IMG/VR virus record: IMGVR_UViG_3300050343_000186
Coordinates: 1-56,212 of that record
DNA: 56,212 nt
Strand: one strand, 5' to 3'
DNA from: a virus
Position numbers and translations under genes: made by a program. Numbering within the stretch: position 1 is the first letter of the stretch; every line of letters starts with the position of its first letter. Below the pieces are notes generated by a model. That model saw only the letters and a list, made by a program, of their open reading frames with translations. It was not told the DNA's origin and made no database searches. Shown in pieces: positions 16,391 to 28,081 of this stretch.

Positions 16391-17509
16391 ATGGAAATTA
16401 AAGTAAAAGAGGTGGGTGTTGTTGAGGAAAAGTCTGTACAACAAGTTGAACAGGAGCTACTCGAAAAGCACGAAGAAAAGCTAAATGAAGAAGTTTCATC
16501 TGAAGAGACAACTCAGGTTGTTAATAAAGAAGAAACGAAAAGTGTAGAGACAGAAGTTGAAGCACAAGAAGATACAGCTCAACCCTCAGAGCTAAATGAG
16601 GAAAGCGTTCTTTCATTTATTAAAAATAAGTACGGAAGAGAAATTAATTCTCTTGATGAGCTTACAGCGTATCAGGAAGTCTGAAAAGATGCCTGAAGAT
16701 GTTGCAGCTTATTACAAGTACAAAAAAGAAACAGGGCGAGGAATCGATGACTTTGTTAAGTTGCAAAGACTTCGATGAATTAAGCTCTGATGCATTGCTA
16801 CGAGAATATCTTAGTGCTACAGAAGAAGGCTTAGACTCCGAAGACATTGATATGTTAATGGATGATTACACCTTTGATGAGGATTTAGATGATGATGGAG
16901 ACATTAAGAAAATCAAAATAGCAAGAAAAAAGACTATTGCTAAAGCCAAGAAGTATTTCAATGAGCAGAAGGAAAAGTACAGAGTTCCCCTTGAGTCAAG
17001 ACGGAGTTCTATTTCTGAAAGTGATGAGAAAGACCTTGAGGCATATAAACAATATATAGAGTCATCAAAGACTTACGAAGAAGACGGTACAAAGAAAACG
17101 TGATTGGTTTTATAAAAAAACTGATGATGTATTCGGAAGTGAGTTCAAAGGTTTTGAGTTCACGCTTGACGATAAAAAGGTAACTTTTTCTCCGGGTGAT
17201 GCTACTGAATTAAAGAAAATTCAATCCGACCCAAACAACTTTATAGGAAAGTTTTTGAATGAAGATGGGCTTATCGAAGATGCAGCAGGTTACCACAAGG
17301 CTTTGTCTATTGCAATGAATCCTGAAAAGTTTGCCAAGTTCTTTTACGAACAAGGCAAGGCAGAGGCTACTGACGATGTGATGCGTAAGACGAAAAACAT
17401 TAATATGTCTGAACGTAGAACACCTGAAGTTACTTCTAAAGGCGGGATGCAAATTAAATCTCTCGGCAACGACTCGGGTAGAGGTTTAAAAATTAGAAGT
17501 AAAAAATAA
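16391..17509 (+). CDS. Scaffolding protein, frameshifted (~373 aa)
   Basis: A very acidic N-terminus (QVEQELLEKHEEKLNEEVSS), then SEKMPEDVAAYYKYKKETGR, FDELSSDALLREYLSATEEG, an Asp-rich loop and a Lys-rich helix. The C-terminus is basic (GGMQIKSLGNDSGRGLKI). High charge, helical content and location between portal and major capsid are those of a head scaffold. Shifts occur near 16678, 16772 and 17098. No protease motif is seen. Confidence 0.75.
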
Positions 17510-17534
17510 GTTTAAAAATTAAAAAAGAAAAATT

Positions 17535-18975
17535 ATGGCAGGAAGTGTTCAAACAACTCCGGGGTTTGATTTGCAGCCAAGTGCACAGCAAGTACCCACT
17601 CGCAACAAATTATATTACCAACTTTGATTTCTTGAATCAGTATCTACCTGATACTTATGAGAAAGAATTTGAGAGATATGGTAATCGTACAATCTCCTCA
17701 TTCCTTAGAATGGTAGGAGCAGAAATGCCTTCTAACTCTGACCTTATTAAATGGGCTGAGCAAGGAAGACTTCACACTAAATATGTACAACTGTACTTAC
17801 AGCAGTATTAGCAGATGATACAGCTACGTTTTTACAGTAAATGATGCATTAGTACCCTAGCAACCATTACTGATGCTAATGTTTCTATCGCTATTCGAGT
17901 GGGTCAAACTGTAATGATTTCAGGTACTGCAGGACAGCTTCAACAAAGCAATCGTTACAGCAGTTGTTCACGGCAGCACAAACTGAGTTTATGTTGCTTA
18001 CTACGAAGCAGGTGGACAGGCAGTTTTGCAGCAATTTGAAGTTGTAACTGTATTCATTTACGGTTCTGAATTCAAAAAAGGAACTTCCGGAATGGATGGT
18101 TCTTTAGAGGCTGATGATTTCATTTTCGAAACTCTCCAATTATCCTTAAAGATAAGTATGCAGTATCAGGTTCTGATATGGCTCAAATCGGATGGGTAGA
18201 AGTAACTACTGAGAATGGTGCTACAGGATACCTTTGGTACTTGAAGTCAGAGCACGAAACTCGTTTACGTTTTGATGACTACCTAGAAACAGCAATGATT
18301 GAAGCAGTTCCTGCTGAAGCTAGGTTCAGGTGCAGCAAATGCTGCTACTGACGTAGGTAACAAAGGTTCTGAAGGTATTTTCTACTCAGTAGAAAACCGA
18401 GGAAACGTATGGGCAGGTGGTAATCCTTCTACTTTAGCTGATTTTGACAACATCATTCAGACGATTAGATAAGCAAGGTTCTATTGAAGAGAATGTTATT
18501 TTCTTGAACAGAGATTTGGTTTTGATATTGACGATATGTTAGCAGCTCAAAATTCTTACGGTGCAGGTGGTACGTCTTACGGACTATTTGATAACGATAA
18601 AGATATGGCTTAAACTTAGGATTCACAGGATTCCGTAGAGGTTACGATTTCTACAAGACTGATTGGAAATACCTAAACGACCCAACTATGCGAGGTGGTC
18701 TTCCAACAGGAGGTCAGGTAGAGTAAACGGACTTATTAGTACCTGCGGGTTCTACTACTGTTTATGACCAAGTTCTTGGAAAGAACGCTAAGCGACCTTT
18801 CTTACACGTACGTTACAGAGCTTCAGAAACTGAAGACAGACGTTACAAAACGTGGATTACAGGTTCAGCAGGTGGTGCAATGAACAGCGACCTTGATGCA
18901 ATGGAAGTACACTTCCTTTCTGAGAGAGCTGTATGTACTATGGGTGCAAACAACTTCTTCTTGTTCAAAGACTAA
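17535..18975 (+). CDS. Major capsid protein, frameshifted (~480 aa)
   Basis: Pieces in order: GSVQTTPGFDLQPSAQQVP; ITNFDFLNQYLPDTYEKEFE; TISSFLRMVGAEMPSNSDLI; QQFEVVTVFIYGSEFKKGTS; DMAQIGWVEVTTENGATGYL; EHETRLRFDDYLETAMIEAV; SEGIFYSVENRGNVWAGG; GFTGFRRGYDFYKTDWKYLN; VYDQVLGKNAKRPFLHVRYR; and AVCTMGANNFFLFKD at TAA 18973-18975. Position after scaffold and before a strong terminator, length and beta-rich content fit an HK97-fold capsid of the flavobacterial phage type. At least eight single-base breaks. Confidence 0.85.
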
Positions 18976-18994
18976 GAAGAAACCAATATTATAC

Positions 18995-19025
18995 AGGGGG
19001 TGTGAAATATCACCCCCTTTTTTTA
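18995..19025 (+). terminator. Strong intrinsic terminator after the capsid gene
   Basis: GGGGGTG and CACCCCC form a 7-bp GC-rich stem with loop TGAAATAT, followed by seven T residues, 20 bases after the capsid stop. Confidence 0.9.
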
Positions 19026-19044
19026 AAATTGTAAATTAAATTAA

Positions 19045-19796
19045 ATGAAAAATAAAAAAATAGCTGTAGATAAAACCTACAGATTAAAATCAGACAAAGC
19101 TCCCTTATCGTTTATGATACCAACGAAAAGTTCTAGGAGCTATTCATTACTTTACTTTGATGAAGAAAGAGAATGAAAACAGACCACTTAGATATGCTAG
19201 AAACCAAAAGTCTCCATTTGAAGATGAGCAAGATGGCAATGTTATTTTAGAGCCAATTGTTTTTGAAGATGGTATGCTTGAGAGTTCCTAAAAACAATCC
19301 TGTGCTTCAAGAATTTTTACATTATCACCCTATGAATGGAAACAGATTTATTGAGGTTGATGAAGCTAAAGATGCAGAAGAAGAAGTTGAGATTCTTAAC
19401 TTAGAAGTGGATGCACTTGTTGAAGCTAGTAAGCTATCTATTGAGCAGATTGAATCATTGTCTCGTGTATTGTTCGGTAAAGATACGTCTAAGATATCTA
19501 CTGCTGAATTAAAAAGAGATATATTGATTTTTGCTAAAAGCAATCCAAGTGACTTTTTGGATGCTATTAATGACCCAACAGTTAAAATTCAAGGTACAGT
19601 ACAACTGTTCTTTGATAAGGGGTTATTAACCTTTAGAAGAAACAAAAAAGAAATATGGTTTAGTACACCATCTAATAAAACAAGAATGCTTGTTGTGCCA
19701 TTCAATGAAGACCCATTGTACTTAGCAACATCATATTTGCAGAGTGATGAAGGAATTGATTCACTAAAAATGCTTGAGAATCTTATAGAAGGATAA
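19045..19796 (+). CDS. Conserved protein downstream of capsid, frameshifted (~250 aa)
   Basis: Begins KNKKIAVDKTYRLKSDKAPL and SFMIPTKSSRSYSLLYFDEE; after shifts near 19170 and 19275 comes NRPLRYARNQKSPFEDEQDG and the long frame to 19796. A middle helical acidic part (EDAEEEVEILNLEVDALVEA type) and FGKDTSKISTAELKRDILIF are visible. No catalytic motif is recognised. It lies alone between two terminators, so it has its own expression level; likely a virion or capsid-associated protein. Confidence 0.6.
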
Positions 19797-19840
19797 TCAA
19801 TATTTCAATAAATTAAATATACCTGTATTCTAAAATCAGA

Positions 19841-19873
19841 AGAGTCCGATTTTTAATCGGACTCTTTTTTTTT
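19841..19873 (+). terminator. Intrinsic terminator
   Basis: AGAGTCCGAT and ATCGGACTCT form a perfect 10-bp stem with a TTTTA loop, followed by eight T residues. Confidence 0.9.
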
Positions 19874-19875
19874 GC

Positions 19876-19883
19876 TATCTTTG
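19876..19883 (+). promoter_or_regulatory. -7 promoter element TATCTTTG for the tail operon
   Basis: TAnnTTTG immediately after the terminator and 14 bases before the ATG at 19898; it starts the connector and tail transcription unit. Confidence 0.65.
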
Positions 19884-19897
19884 TACAAAAGTTTATT

Positions 19898-20829
19898 ATG
19901 ATAAACTCAGTAAGAAATACAGTGTTCTCGGTTCTTAACAAGAACAACTATGGGTATGTATCCCCACAAGATTTTAATTTGTTTGCTAAGCAAGCACAGT
20001 TAGAAATATTTGAAAACTACTTTAGTAATTACAACACAGCAATAAACAAAGAGAACGCTAGAATATCAGGAACGGAATATGCTAATAATACAAAAGGCAT
20101 TGAAGAGTCTATAGATTCATTTTCTACAATAAGAAATTTTGACCAAAAAAATTACAATAGATATTTTACACCATCTCAAGAAACAACAGGTGATGATTAT
20201 TATTTATTGAATAAGGTTTTAGCCTACACTACATTTTTAAAAGAAGGAACTAATCAGGGGACTTCTTCTCCAAACTTATTAGTTGATAGTGGATTTGATG
20301 GAATTGTTTCAGTTGGAGACATAGCGGTTAACTTAGTCACATTAGAGCAATCAATAATTTTAACGGTTTCAATACTACTTTAAACTTAGAGGATAATATA
20401 TTTCCTCAAGTCATAGCGGATAATGATGGATACTCTATATTCAAACCTGAAAACTACGAAGTAGAAAAAGTGACAAATGGTAAGATTAGTATGCTATCTA
20501 ACTCTTTACTCACTGCACCTACTAAAACTTTCCCGGCATACTCTTTAAATAACGATTCAATAACAGTATTACCTAATACGATAAATAATCCCGGTCAGGT
20601 ATTTAGTCAGTACATTAGATATCCAAAAGACCCTAAGTGGACATATAGTACATTGTCTAGTGGAGAGCCTGTGTTTGACCAATCACAATCAGACTATCAA
20701 GACTTTGAATTACCTATTGAAGATGAAGTAAACTTAGTCACTAAGATACTTCAATATTCAGGTATGCAAATAAGAGAGGCTCAGGTGGTTCAGTTTGCTA
20801 ATTTAGAAGAACAAAAAGATAACCAATAA
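19898..20829 (+). CDS. Structural/connector protein, one frameshift (~310 aa)
   Basis: VRNTVFSVLNKNNYGYVSPQ and DFNLFAKQAQLEIFENYFSN start a helical N-terminus. The frame breaks near 20345 and resumes with NNFNGFNTTLNLEDN through VSFKPENYEV-type beta segments to GMQIREAQVVQFANLEEQKD. Its position after the capsid block and before the tail-tube-like gene suggests a head-tail connector or minor structural protein; not assigned to a known family. Confidence 0.6.
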
Positions 20830-20831
20830 TA

Positions 20832-21755
20832 ATGGCATATTTATCACAATATCAATACTATGAAAATGGAGGAGAAGCTCCTGAAGATGAAAATTGGGGT
20901 TCATACCAATATGTCAGTTTATATGATATAGTCAACAACTTTATGTTGATGTATAGCGGAAACCATTCGCTAGTAAATAACGAAGAAAGATTTAAGGTGA
21001 TTTTTCACGCAAAAAGAGCAGTCCAAGAACTTAACTACGATGCTTTTAAAGAACTTAAAGTATTAGAGTTGAATGTCAATGACTCTTTACGATACATATT
21101 GCCTTCAGACTACGTTAATTGGGTTAGAATTAATATATATAAAGATGGTTTACTTAGACCACTAACTGAAAACATTCAGATAAACTCTTCATTAGCATAT
21201 TTGCAAGACAATAATAATAGAATATTATTTGATTCAAATGGCAATGCATTATCTCCTCAGTTTTCTCAGATTGATTTAGACAGAATTACAAAACAAAAGA
21301 AAAGTATTTATCTAAACCAAGGACATCAGTTTGATGGTTTTGAAGGATATTTTTACGAGGGAAATTGGTACTTTGACTACGGCATAGGTGCTAGATATGG
21401 TCTAAACACAGAGACCGCTAATTTTAATCCTACATTTAAGATTGATAAAAAATCAGGTGTTATAAACTTTAGTTCGGATATGGCTAACGAACTATGCATA
21501 CTTGAGTATGTATCTGATGGTATGGAAGGAGGAGATGACTCTAAGATTAGCGTAAATAAATTATTTGAGGATTACGTATACGCATATATAGAGTACGCTA
21601 TACTAAATAGCAAACTCAATGTCCAAGAATACGTTGTGAGAAGAGCACAAAAAAGAAAAACTGCTTTATTAAGAAACGCTAAGATAAGAATAAGCAATAT
21701 ACACCCGGGTAGATTATTAATGAATCTAAGAGGTCAAGATAAGTGGTTAAAATAA
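20832..21755 (+). CDS. Head-tail adaptor / tail tubular A-like protein, 307 aa
   Basis: YQYVSLYDIVNNFMLMYSGN, VIFHAKRAVQELNYDAFKEL, VNDSLRYILPSDYVNWVRIN and a helical C-terminus (YVYAYIEYAILNSKLNVQEY, RRAQKRKTALLRNAKIRISN). A helical N-part, a conserved LPSDYVNWVRI strand and a terminal helix bundle fit the podoviral adaptor (gp11/gp4-like). Intact, and packed two bases after the connector gene. Confidence 0.6.
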   Translation: MAYLSQYQYYENGGEAPEDENWGSYQYVSLYDIVNNFMLMYSGNHSLVNNEERFKVIFHAKRAVQELNYDAFKELKVLELNVNDSLRYILPSDYVNWVRINIYKDGLLRPLTENIQINSSLAYLQDNNNRILFDSNGNALSPQFSQIDLDRITKQKKSIYLNQGHQFDGFEGYFYEGNWYFDYGIGARYGLNTETANFNPTFKIDKKSGVINFSSDMANELCILEYVSDGMEGGDDSKISVNKLFEDYVYAYIEYAILNSKLNVQEYVVRRAQKRKTALLRNAKIRISNIHPGRLLMNLRGQDKWLK

Positions 21756-21756
21756 T

Positions 21757-24700
21757 ATGGCGAATATTACAAGGAACTTTATAAAAGGCAGAATGAATAA
21801 GTCGGTTGATGAACGACTTATACCTAATGGTGAATATGTAGATGCAATCAATGTTCGTATGGGTTCTACTGAAAACTCTGAGATTGGTGTAATAGAAAAC
21901 ACTAAGGGTAACTTAGGACTAACTGCTTTGCAATATAAAGGAGTTCCATTGAGTACATCTGCTAGATGTATTGGTGCGTATGAAGATGGAGCTAGAGAGA
22001 CTATATATTGGTTTGTCCACGATAGTGACTTCCTGTATCTAATAATGCACCACTAGGCAAGATTGACTTAATAGTATCATACAATACTTTAACAAACCAA
22101 ATCGTATATCACGTAACTAGTGTAAAGTTTGATACCAATAAAACTACATTAAATTTTGACCCTGATTATCTTATAACAGGAGTAGATTTAGTAGAAGATT
22201 TATTGTTTTTTACAGACAATGTAAATCCTCCTAGATTTATTAATATATCAAGAAACTATGCTAATCCTAAAATAATTCCTCCTGAAACAACAGCTTTTGA
22301 TTATGGTGGAGTTCCTTTGATTTTAGAAGAGCAGCTTCAGGTTATTAAAAAACCGCCTTTGTTTTCTCCTTCTGTTGATTTAATAAAAATAAGTTCTGAA
22401 GAAAGTTATTTAAACGACAGGTATATATGTTTTGCATATAGATATAGATATTCTGATAATGATTATTCAGCAACGTCACCATTTTCTGAGCCTGCTTTTT
22501 ACCCTGAGCCATTTAGGTATAGCCCGGATACTGCTCTAAATGAAGGGATGGTAAATAGATTTAATGCAGCTAATGTTACTATAAACACAGGCGGACCTTT
22601 AGTTAAGGGTATAGATTTACTATTTAAAGATGCTCAAAATAGCACAATAAAAATAATAAAAAAGTTAGACAAATCTATTTTAGGTTTGGCAGACAACTTT
22701 GATTATAGTTTTGTTTTTGATAATAGTAATATATTCACGATACTGCCTGATTCTGAAATATTAAGATTGTATGATAATGTTCCTCGTTTTGCTTTAGCCC
22801 AAACGATGATGGGGAACAGGCTCATATATGGCAACTATGTAGATGGATATAATTTAATTAGAGGATTTAACCCTACTAAGATTGAATATTTTATAGATTT
22901 AATAAGTAAAGAAAATCAAATCACTGAAATAGAGCCTGTAACTATTGTAAATACAACTTATCCGTTGAGTAATACAACCGTTGATGATGGGGCTGTGAAT
23001 TTTGATTTAAGCGGTATAGATAATTCAGATTTAATTCAAGGAGCAAATATTATTTTTGAGTTCTCTTTGTCTCACAGTCAGTACTCTCAATTATCAGGTC
23101 CTGTACCTGACTCAGGTCAAGAGCAGCCTACATTTGATTTGACTTTTACTTTTACTTTACCTAAAGATTATAATAATATATATGAATTAGCGAGCAGTCC
23201 TGAATTTAAAAATAAAATAGGTATTGGTTTTACAGACCCTGACAGGAATATAAAGCAAGTTTATTCTTCTGACCCTGCATTACCCACATCCTGTGATGGA
23301 GTGACATTTACAGACGTATTTAATTGTGCTATAGATAATTTAAAAACTACAAATTTGGGTAGTGTACAAAAACTTAGCAGTGGTACAGGAAATAATGAGA
23401 ATGGTCCTGTAAATGTTTTTTTAGATACTAGTGGGGGTGTGCCTAACAATAATCAGACAATAGAGGTATTTACTAGCCCCGCATCTAATGTTGTAGGGTT
23501 TAGATTTCCTTACGTTAAGTTTGTATTAGACCCTGCAAACAACCCTGATGTAAATTCAGGTAGGGTATATGAATTTTACAAGATAGTTAGTGCAGGTGCA
23601 GGATTTGCATTATTAGGGGATATAAGGAGTTTGCATAGTAACAGGAATTACGAGGTAGGGATTGTATATTTAGATAGTTTTGGAAGGTCTTCCACGGGTC
23701 TTGTTAGTGACAATAATACAATTTTTATTCCTTGCTCTAAATCTTCTTTTAAAAACTACATAAAAGCTACTATACCTGTAAGTCAAATTGCACCTGAATG
23801 GGCTACTAATTATAAGTTCATAATAAAACCTGACGAAGAAAATTACAATACAATATTTAGTAATATATTTTTTACAGGTGACGATGATGGAATGATTTAC
23901 TTTTTGCTTGATGGAGAAAATTCAGCAAAAGTAGAAAAGGGGGATAGGCTAATAGTCAAAAGAGATAGTTTAGGAGCTACCCCGAATTGTGTATACACAA
24001 CTGTTTTAGATAAAAATTCTTACAGTAGTGATGAAATAACTAGCGGTAATCCCGCAGGTGTATATATGAAAATAAGTCCAAATTCTATAAGTGTAACTGA
24101 AGACATTAATGCTGTAATAGACGGGGGATTAAAGACAAACGTAGAGAAAGTTAAAGGGAATTGTGCTAGGGTTGATTTTGATATGACCTTTAACGATAGT
24201 AATGATGCTTTTGATGTACCCCAAGGCTCTATTGTTGAAATGTTTTTTTCCTTTAACAGAAATGGTGGAATAGAATTTTTTGGGTGCGAACAGAGAACAT
24301 ATGAAGTCAGTATGCAAATTATAGCGACTAGAGATTATCCTAATTTTGCTGAATTTTTAGATGGAGAAAATTTTCAATCGTATTTAGACAATCCCGATGT
24401 TGACATTGTAGGAGTTGCGAGAGGGGGAACTCAGCTTGACCAAAAAACAGAATGGTTAGGCAAACAGACCTCTGTCCAATTCTGTAATCTAAGTAAAAAT
24501 GTTATTTATTATATTGACCTAGGTGCAAATGGTATAGTTTTAAGTGCGGTAGGTCCTCAGTCTTGCGGTTCACTTAAAAATAGAAGAGCAACTGCAAAAG
24601 GTAGGGTTAGGGTTGTTAGAGCTGATAATGCTGTTATTTTCGAATCAGAACCTCAAGATTCATTGCCTAACGTTTGGTATGAGTCTTCTGATACATACGA

Positions 24701-26291
24701 AGTTACCACAGATGGATTACATTTATCGGGAGATAAACCTTCAGACCAAGACCAAACTGCATCACTACCTGCTATTATTGAAACAGACTTCTTTAATTGT
24801 TATTCATTTGGCAACGGAGCTGAAAGTTACAAAATAAGAGATTCAATTGTAGGGAAAACATTTAATCTTGGGAATAGGGTTTTAACGACTGATGAAAAAG
24901 AGTTTAAAGAATCAGAACGTTTTGCTGATTTAACATATAGTGGTGTTTATGTCCAAGAAAATAATCTAAATAAACTAAATGAATTTAATTTAGGTCTACT
25001 AAACTTTAAATCGCTTGAACAGTCATTCGGCACTATTCAAAAACTATTTGGTAGAGAGACTGATATACTTACGTTGCAAGAAGATAAAATATCTTACGTG
25101 CTCCAAGGTAAAGAAATGATAACGGGTGCTACAGGTGGTAGTTCGTTAGTTACAGTTCCTGAAGTATTAGGAAAGCAGGTTGCTCGTATAGAAGAGTATG
25201 GTATATCCAACAACCCGGAAAGTTTTGTTCAATGGGGTGCAGATAAATACTTTACGGATGCTAAACGTGGTGCTGTAATACAGCTTAAAGGTAGTGCTGC
25301 TCAGAATGAAAAGCTAACTGTAATATCTGAGCAAGGTATGCGGAGTTGGTTTAGAAACTTATTTATAGATTCTTTCGAAACTCAAAAATTAGGTGGTTTT
25401 GACCCGTATATGGATGAGTATGTTATTAGTTCAAATGACATATTAAAACCAAGTGAAATAGAGTGTACTCCTTGTGGTGTTGGAAAAACATTTAAAGTTG
25501 AAGAGATAGAGCCTTTAACTTATTGTGTAAATGTAGGAGAGTTTGTTGGTGATGTTGGTATTGAATACCAAATCTTAGAACAATCAGAAACTCTTCCGGG
25601 AGTTAACATTAATGCTAACTACAATGGCACTGACTACAACACAGGTAGTGTTACGGTAGGTGGCACACTGACATTCCCTAAGCAATCCGTGTCTGAGCAG
25701 ATTGTTTATATAAGAGTAGAGCCAAACGATAGTGCTACAGTGCAGATATTAGTAAATTGCCCTGACTCTGAAAGGATAACAATAATTAATGTATGTTTTA
25801 CGGGAGATGATGAAGCAGGACTCTTTATACATAATGAATATAATTGGACAGATGGAACATTTACATCTCCATTACATTCAGAATCAGTTGAGTTTTCTTC
25901 AGGAAGTGGTAATCCTTTAGTATCTCAATACCAAAAAATTTCAGGTAAACAGGGAGGTGGCATTATACCATCTGATACAGCTACTGTAAAAATAATATCC
26001 AACAAGTTAGGGTTTGATGATTTTGTTTTTGACGAAACGAGACACAAATTTAAATATATAAGAAGTAACACCCTATTTGACGAAAATAACGATTCGGATA
26101 TGCAAGCATTGTTATCATTGGCACAACTAGCTACTCCAATAGATACCACAGGTGCACCGAACACATACTTTGCAGAGTTCAATATGCCTATTGGAGGTGA
26201 ATATTTATACTTTATTTGGGATTATAGAACAATAACTGAAGTGGATTTATGTTATGGAGAAACAGTTTCAGCAGCTTGCTGTGGATGTTAA
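21757..26291 (+). CDS. Tail tubular B / stabilisation-like protein, one frameshift (~1,511 aa)
   Basis: RNFIKGRMNKSVDERLIPNG, then EYVDAINVRMGSTENSEIGV and VIENTKGNLGL form the conserved N-terminal blade of podoviral tail-nozzle (gp12-like/stabilisation) proteins. A shift near 22031 (DSDF to PVSNNAPLGKIDLIV) breaks the frame; the rest is open for 1,362 codons. Repeated beta segments (DDLLFFTDNVNPPRFINI type, later NYEVGIVYLDSFGRSSTGLV) suggest a beta-propeller. Cys-rich C-terminus (CYGETVSAACCGC). An unusually large version of the family. Confidence 0.75.
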
Positions 26292-26302
26292 ATAATTAAA
26301 TT

Positions 26303-27226
26303 ATGGCAGAATTTTATATAAACGGAACAACACTTTCTAACTCAACGGCAGTTTTTCAGGATGAAGAATTAAACACCTGTGCAACGGATGGGTTTTACTC
26401 TGATGGCAATATAGTTAGGGAACAATCTAATTGCGTTTTATTACCGATAGTACAATGCCCTGAATGCTTAGTGGCTTGTGGTGGAGGACCAATCACTTAT
26501 AACTTAGGGGCAGGAGTATTTTTACTTAATATAGACTTAGGTAATACATCATCTGATGTTGGAGCAGTTATAGTTAAATTCACTCCCGCTAATATACCTG
26601 ATGGTATAAAAGCTACTTACAATAGTGTGGTGTATAATAAATTTAGTCTTGATAATGCAACTGAAGGGGGCTATAAAGGAAGTACGTTTACAAATGGATA
26701 CACTTATTTAGGTTACAATGGAGCTACTTGCGTTCCTGTTGCCGGGAATACATACAGTGATTTAACTGAATACAAATACGATGGTTCTAATTTTGTTGCT
26801 ACGGGAAACACTCAAGATATAACACCACAGGCGGGTGAATTGCAATTTAATACAGTTTTTAATCCGGGTACTTTTTATATGGTTATACCAAAAACCGACA
26901 CAAGCCCCTCTGATTTAAATATTGAAATATCAGGTGTTTGTACTGACACTGCATTTGGTGTAGAGGTTGAATGTCCTGTTTTATTGACAAGTTATTCTTC
27001 TAGTCTTGCTGCTCTTAGTTCAACTGCTGCCTGCAGTCTTTCTACTGTGACAACATATTACAATGCTCCTGTATCGGGTACAGCAGGGGACCCTCAAGTG
27101 AATGATTGGGTTTTCTCGGATGAGTATGGTCAGTCAGTATTAGGTGCAGGATTTTACAAAATAAACGCAACTGAATATATTGAAGTTGATTCAAATGGAA
27201 TAGTAATAAATAGAGCAAACTGTTAA
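26303..27226 (+). CDS. Tail structural protein, 307 aa
   Basis: EFYINGTTLSNSTAVFQDEE and LNTCATDGFYSDGNIVREQS; later a related YYNAPVSGTAGDPQVNDWVF, SDEYGQSVLGAGFYKINATE and VDSNGIVINRANC. Cys pairs (PECLVACGGG) and an all-beta middle point to an extracellular virion protein. It continues the tail operon after the nozzle gene, so it may be a tail-tip or fibre-attachment protein. Confidence 0.6.
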   Translation: MAEFYINGTTLSNSTAVFQDEELNTCATDGFYSDGNIVREQSNCVLLPIVQCPECLVACGGGPITYNLGAGVFLLNIDLGNTSSDVGAVIVKFTPANIPDGIKATYNSVVYNKFSLDNATEGGYKGSTFTNGYTYLGYNGATCVPVAGNTYSDLTEYKYDGSNFVATGNTQDITPQAGELQFNTVFNPGTFYMVIPKTDTSPSDLNIEISGVCTDTAFGVEVECPVLLTSYSSSLAALSSTAACSLSTVTTYYNAPVSGTAGDPQVNDWVFSDEYGQSVLGAGFYKINATEYIEVDSNGIVINRANC

Positions 27227-27229
27227 GAT

Positions 27230-28060
27230 ATGGCAAATTATACAATAACATATGACGAGGGAGTGCAAGGTTTTCCGTCATTCTACACCTACTATCCTGA
27301 TTGGATGATAGGAATGAATAATTATTTCTACACTTTCAAAGGAGGTAATCTTTACCGTCATAATGTGAACGATAATAGAAACACATTCTACACTGAGTTT
27401 TGGACTCAGGCAGAAACCCCTAGCGAGGCTTTTAAGCCATCTACCCTTGAGAGTGTATTCAATGAATCACCTCTAGAAAACAAGCTCTTTAAAACTATTA
27501 ATTTAGAGGGAGACGATAGTTGGGCAGCTACAATAGAAACCGACATACAAGATTCAGGATTTATTGATTCTGATTATTTTGAGAAAAAGGAGCAGAGTTG
27601 GTATGCGTTTGTTAGAAATGAAGGGTTAGGTTCTACTCCCGCTGATGTTCCTGAGTTCGCATTACGTTCACTAAATGGTATAGGTCAAAGCACTACAGTA
27701 GTTGCGGGTGCAGGTACTGCAACAATAAACTTTGCGACAACTGTTCAGATAGGAAGCATATTAAGTGTTGATGATTACTTCTACTTTTTGTCAGGCACTA
27801 ATGAACCTGTATATGCAGGGAATGTTACATCTATTAATGTGGACATTAGAAGAGGAACAAATAATGTGGTTATAGATACATCACCTGCCGGAACTTCACC
27901 AATACCATCAAATATAGAAGCCTTCTTGTTTATTAAAAACTCAGTTGCTGAATCTCACGGTGTATTGGGGCACTATGCGGTGTTTAACTTGACGTATTCA
28001 GAAAACACAAAGGTTGAATTATTTGCTGTTGAGTCAGAAGTAATGAAAAGCAATCCTTAA
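27230..28060 (+). CDS. Conserved phage virion protein with FPSF motif, 276 aa
   Basis: TITYDEGVQGFPSFYTYYPD, WMIGMNNYFYTFKGGNLYRH and NVNDNRNTFY form a block found in virion proteins of many marine phages; the beta-rich remainder (AFVRNEGLGSTPADVPEFAL, then TTVQIGSILSVDDYFYF) lacks catalytic motifs. It is the last gene of the tail-tube unit, ending just before the promoter at 28068. Confidence 0.65.
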   Translation: MANYTITYDEGVQGFPSFYTYYPDWMIGMNNYFYTFKGGNLYRHNVNDNRNTFYTEFWTQAETPSEAFKPSTLESVFNESPLENKLFKTINLEGDDSWAATIETDIQDSGFIDSDYFEKKEQSWYAFVRNEGLGSTPADVPEFALRSLNGIGQSTTVVAGAGTATINFATTVQIGSILSVDDYFYFLSGTNEPVYAGNVTSINVDIRRGTNNVVIDTSPAGTSPIPSNIEAFLFIKNSVAESHGVLGHYAVFNLTYSENTKVELFAVESEVMKSNP

Positions 28061-28067
28061 TTTTTAC

Positions 28068-28075
28068 TATCTTTG
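28068..28075 (+). promoter_or_regulatory. -7 promoter element TATCTTTG
   Basis: TAnnTTTG six bases before ATG 28082, implying a leaderless or very short-leader transcript for the acetyltransferase and the following internal virion genes. Confidence 0.6.
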
Positions 28076-28081
28076 TGGTCA

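Noticed and set aside
24613-24837. Rightward frame inside the tail tubular B-like gene
   Set aside because: An out-of-frame shadow of a long, well supported frame.
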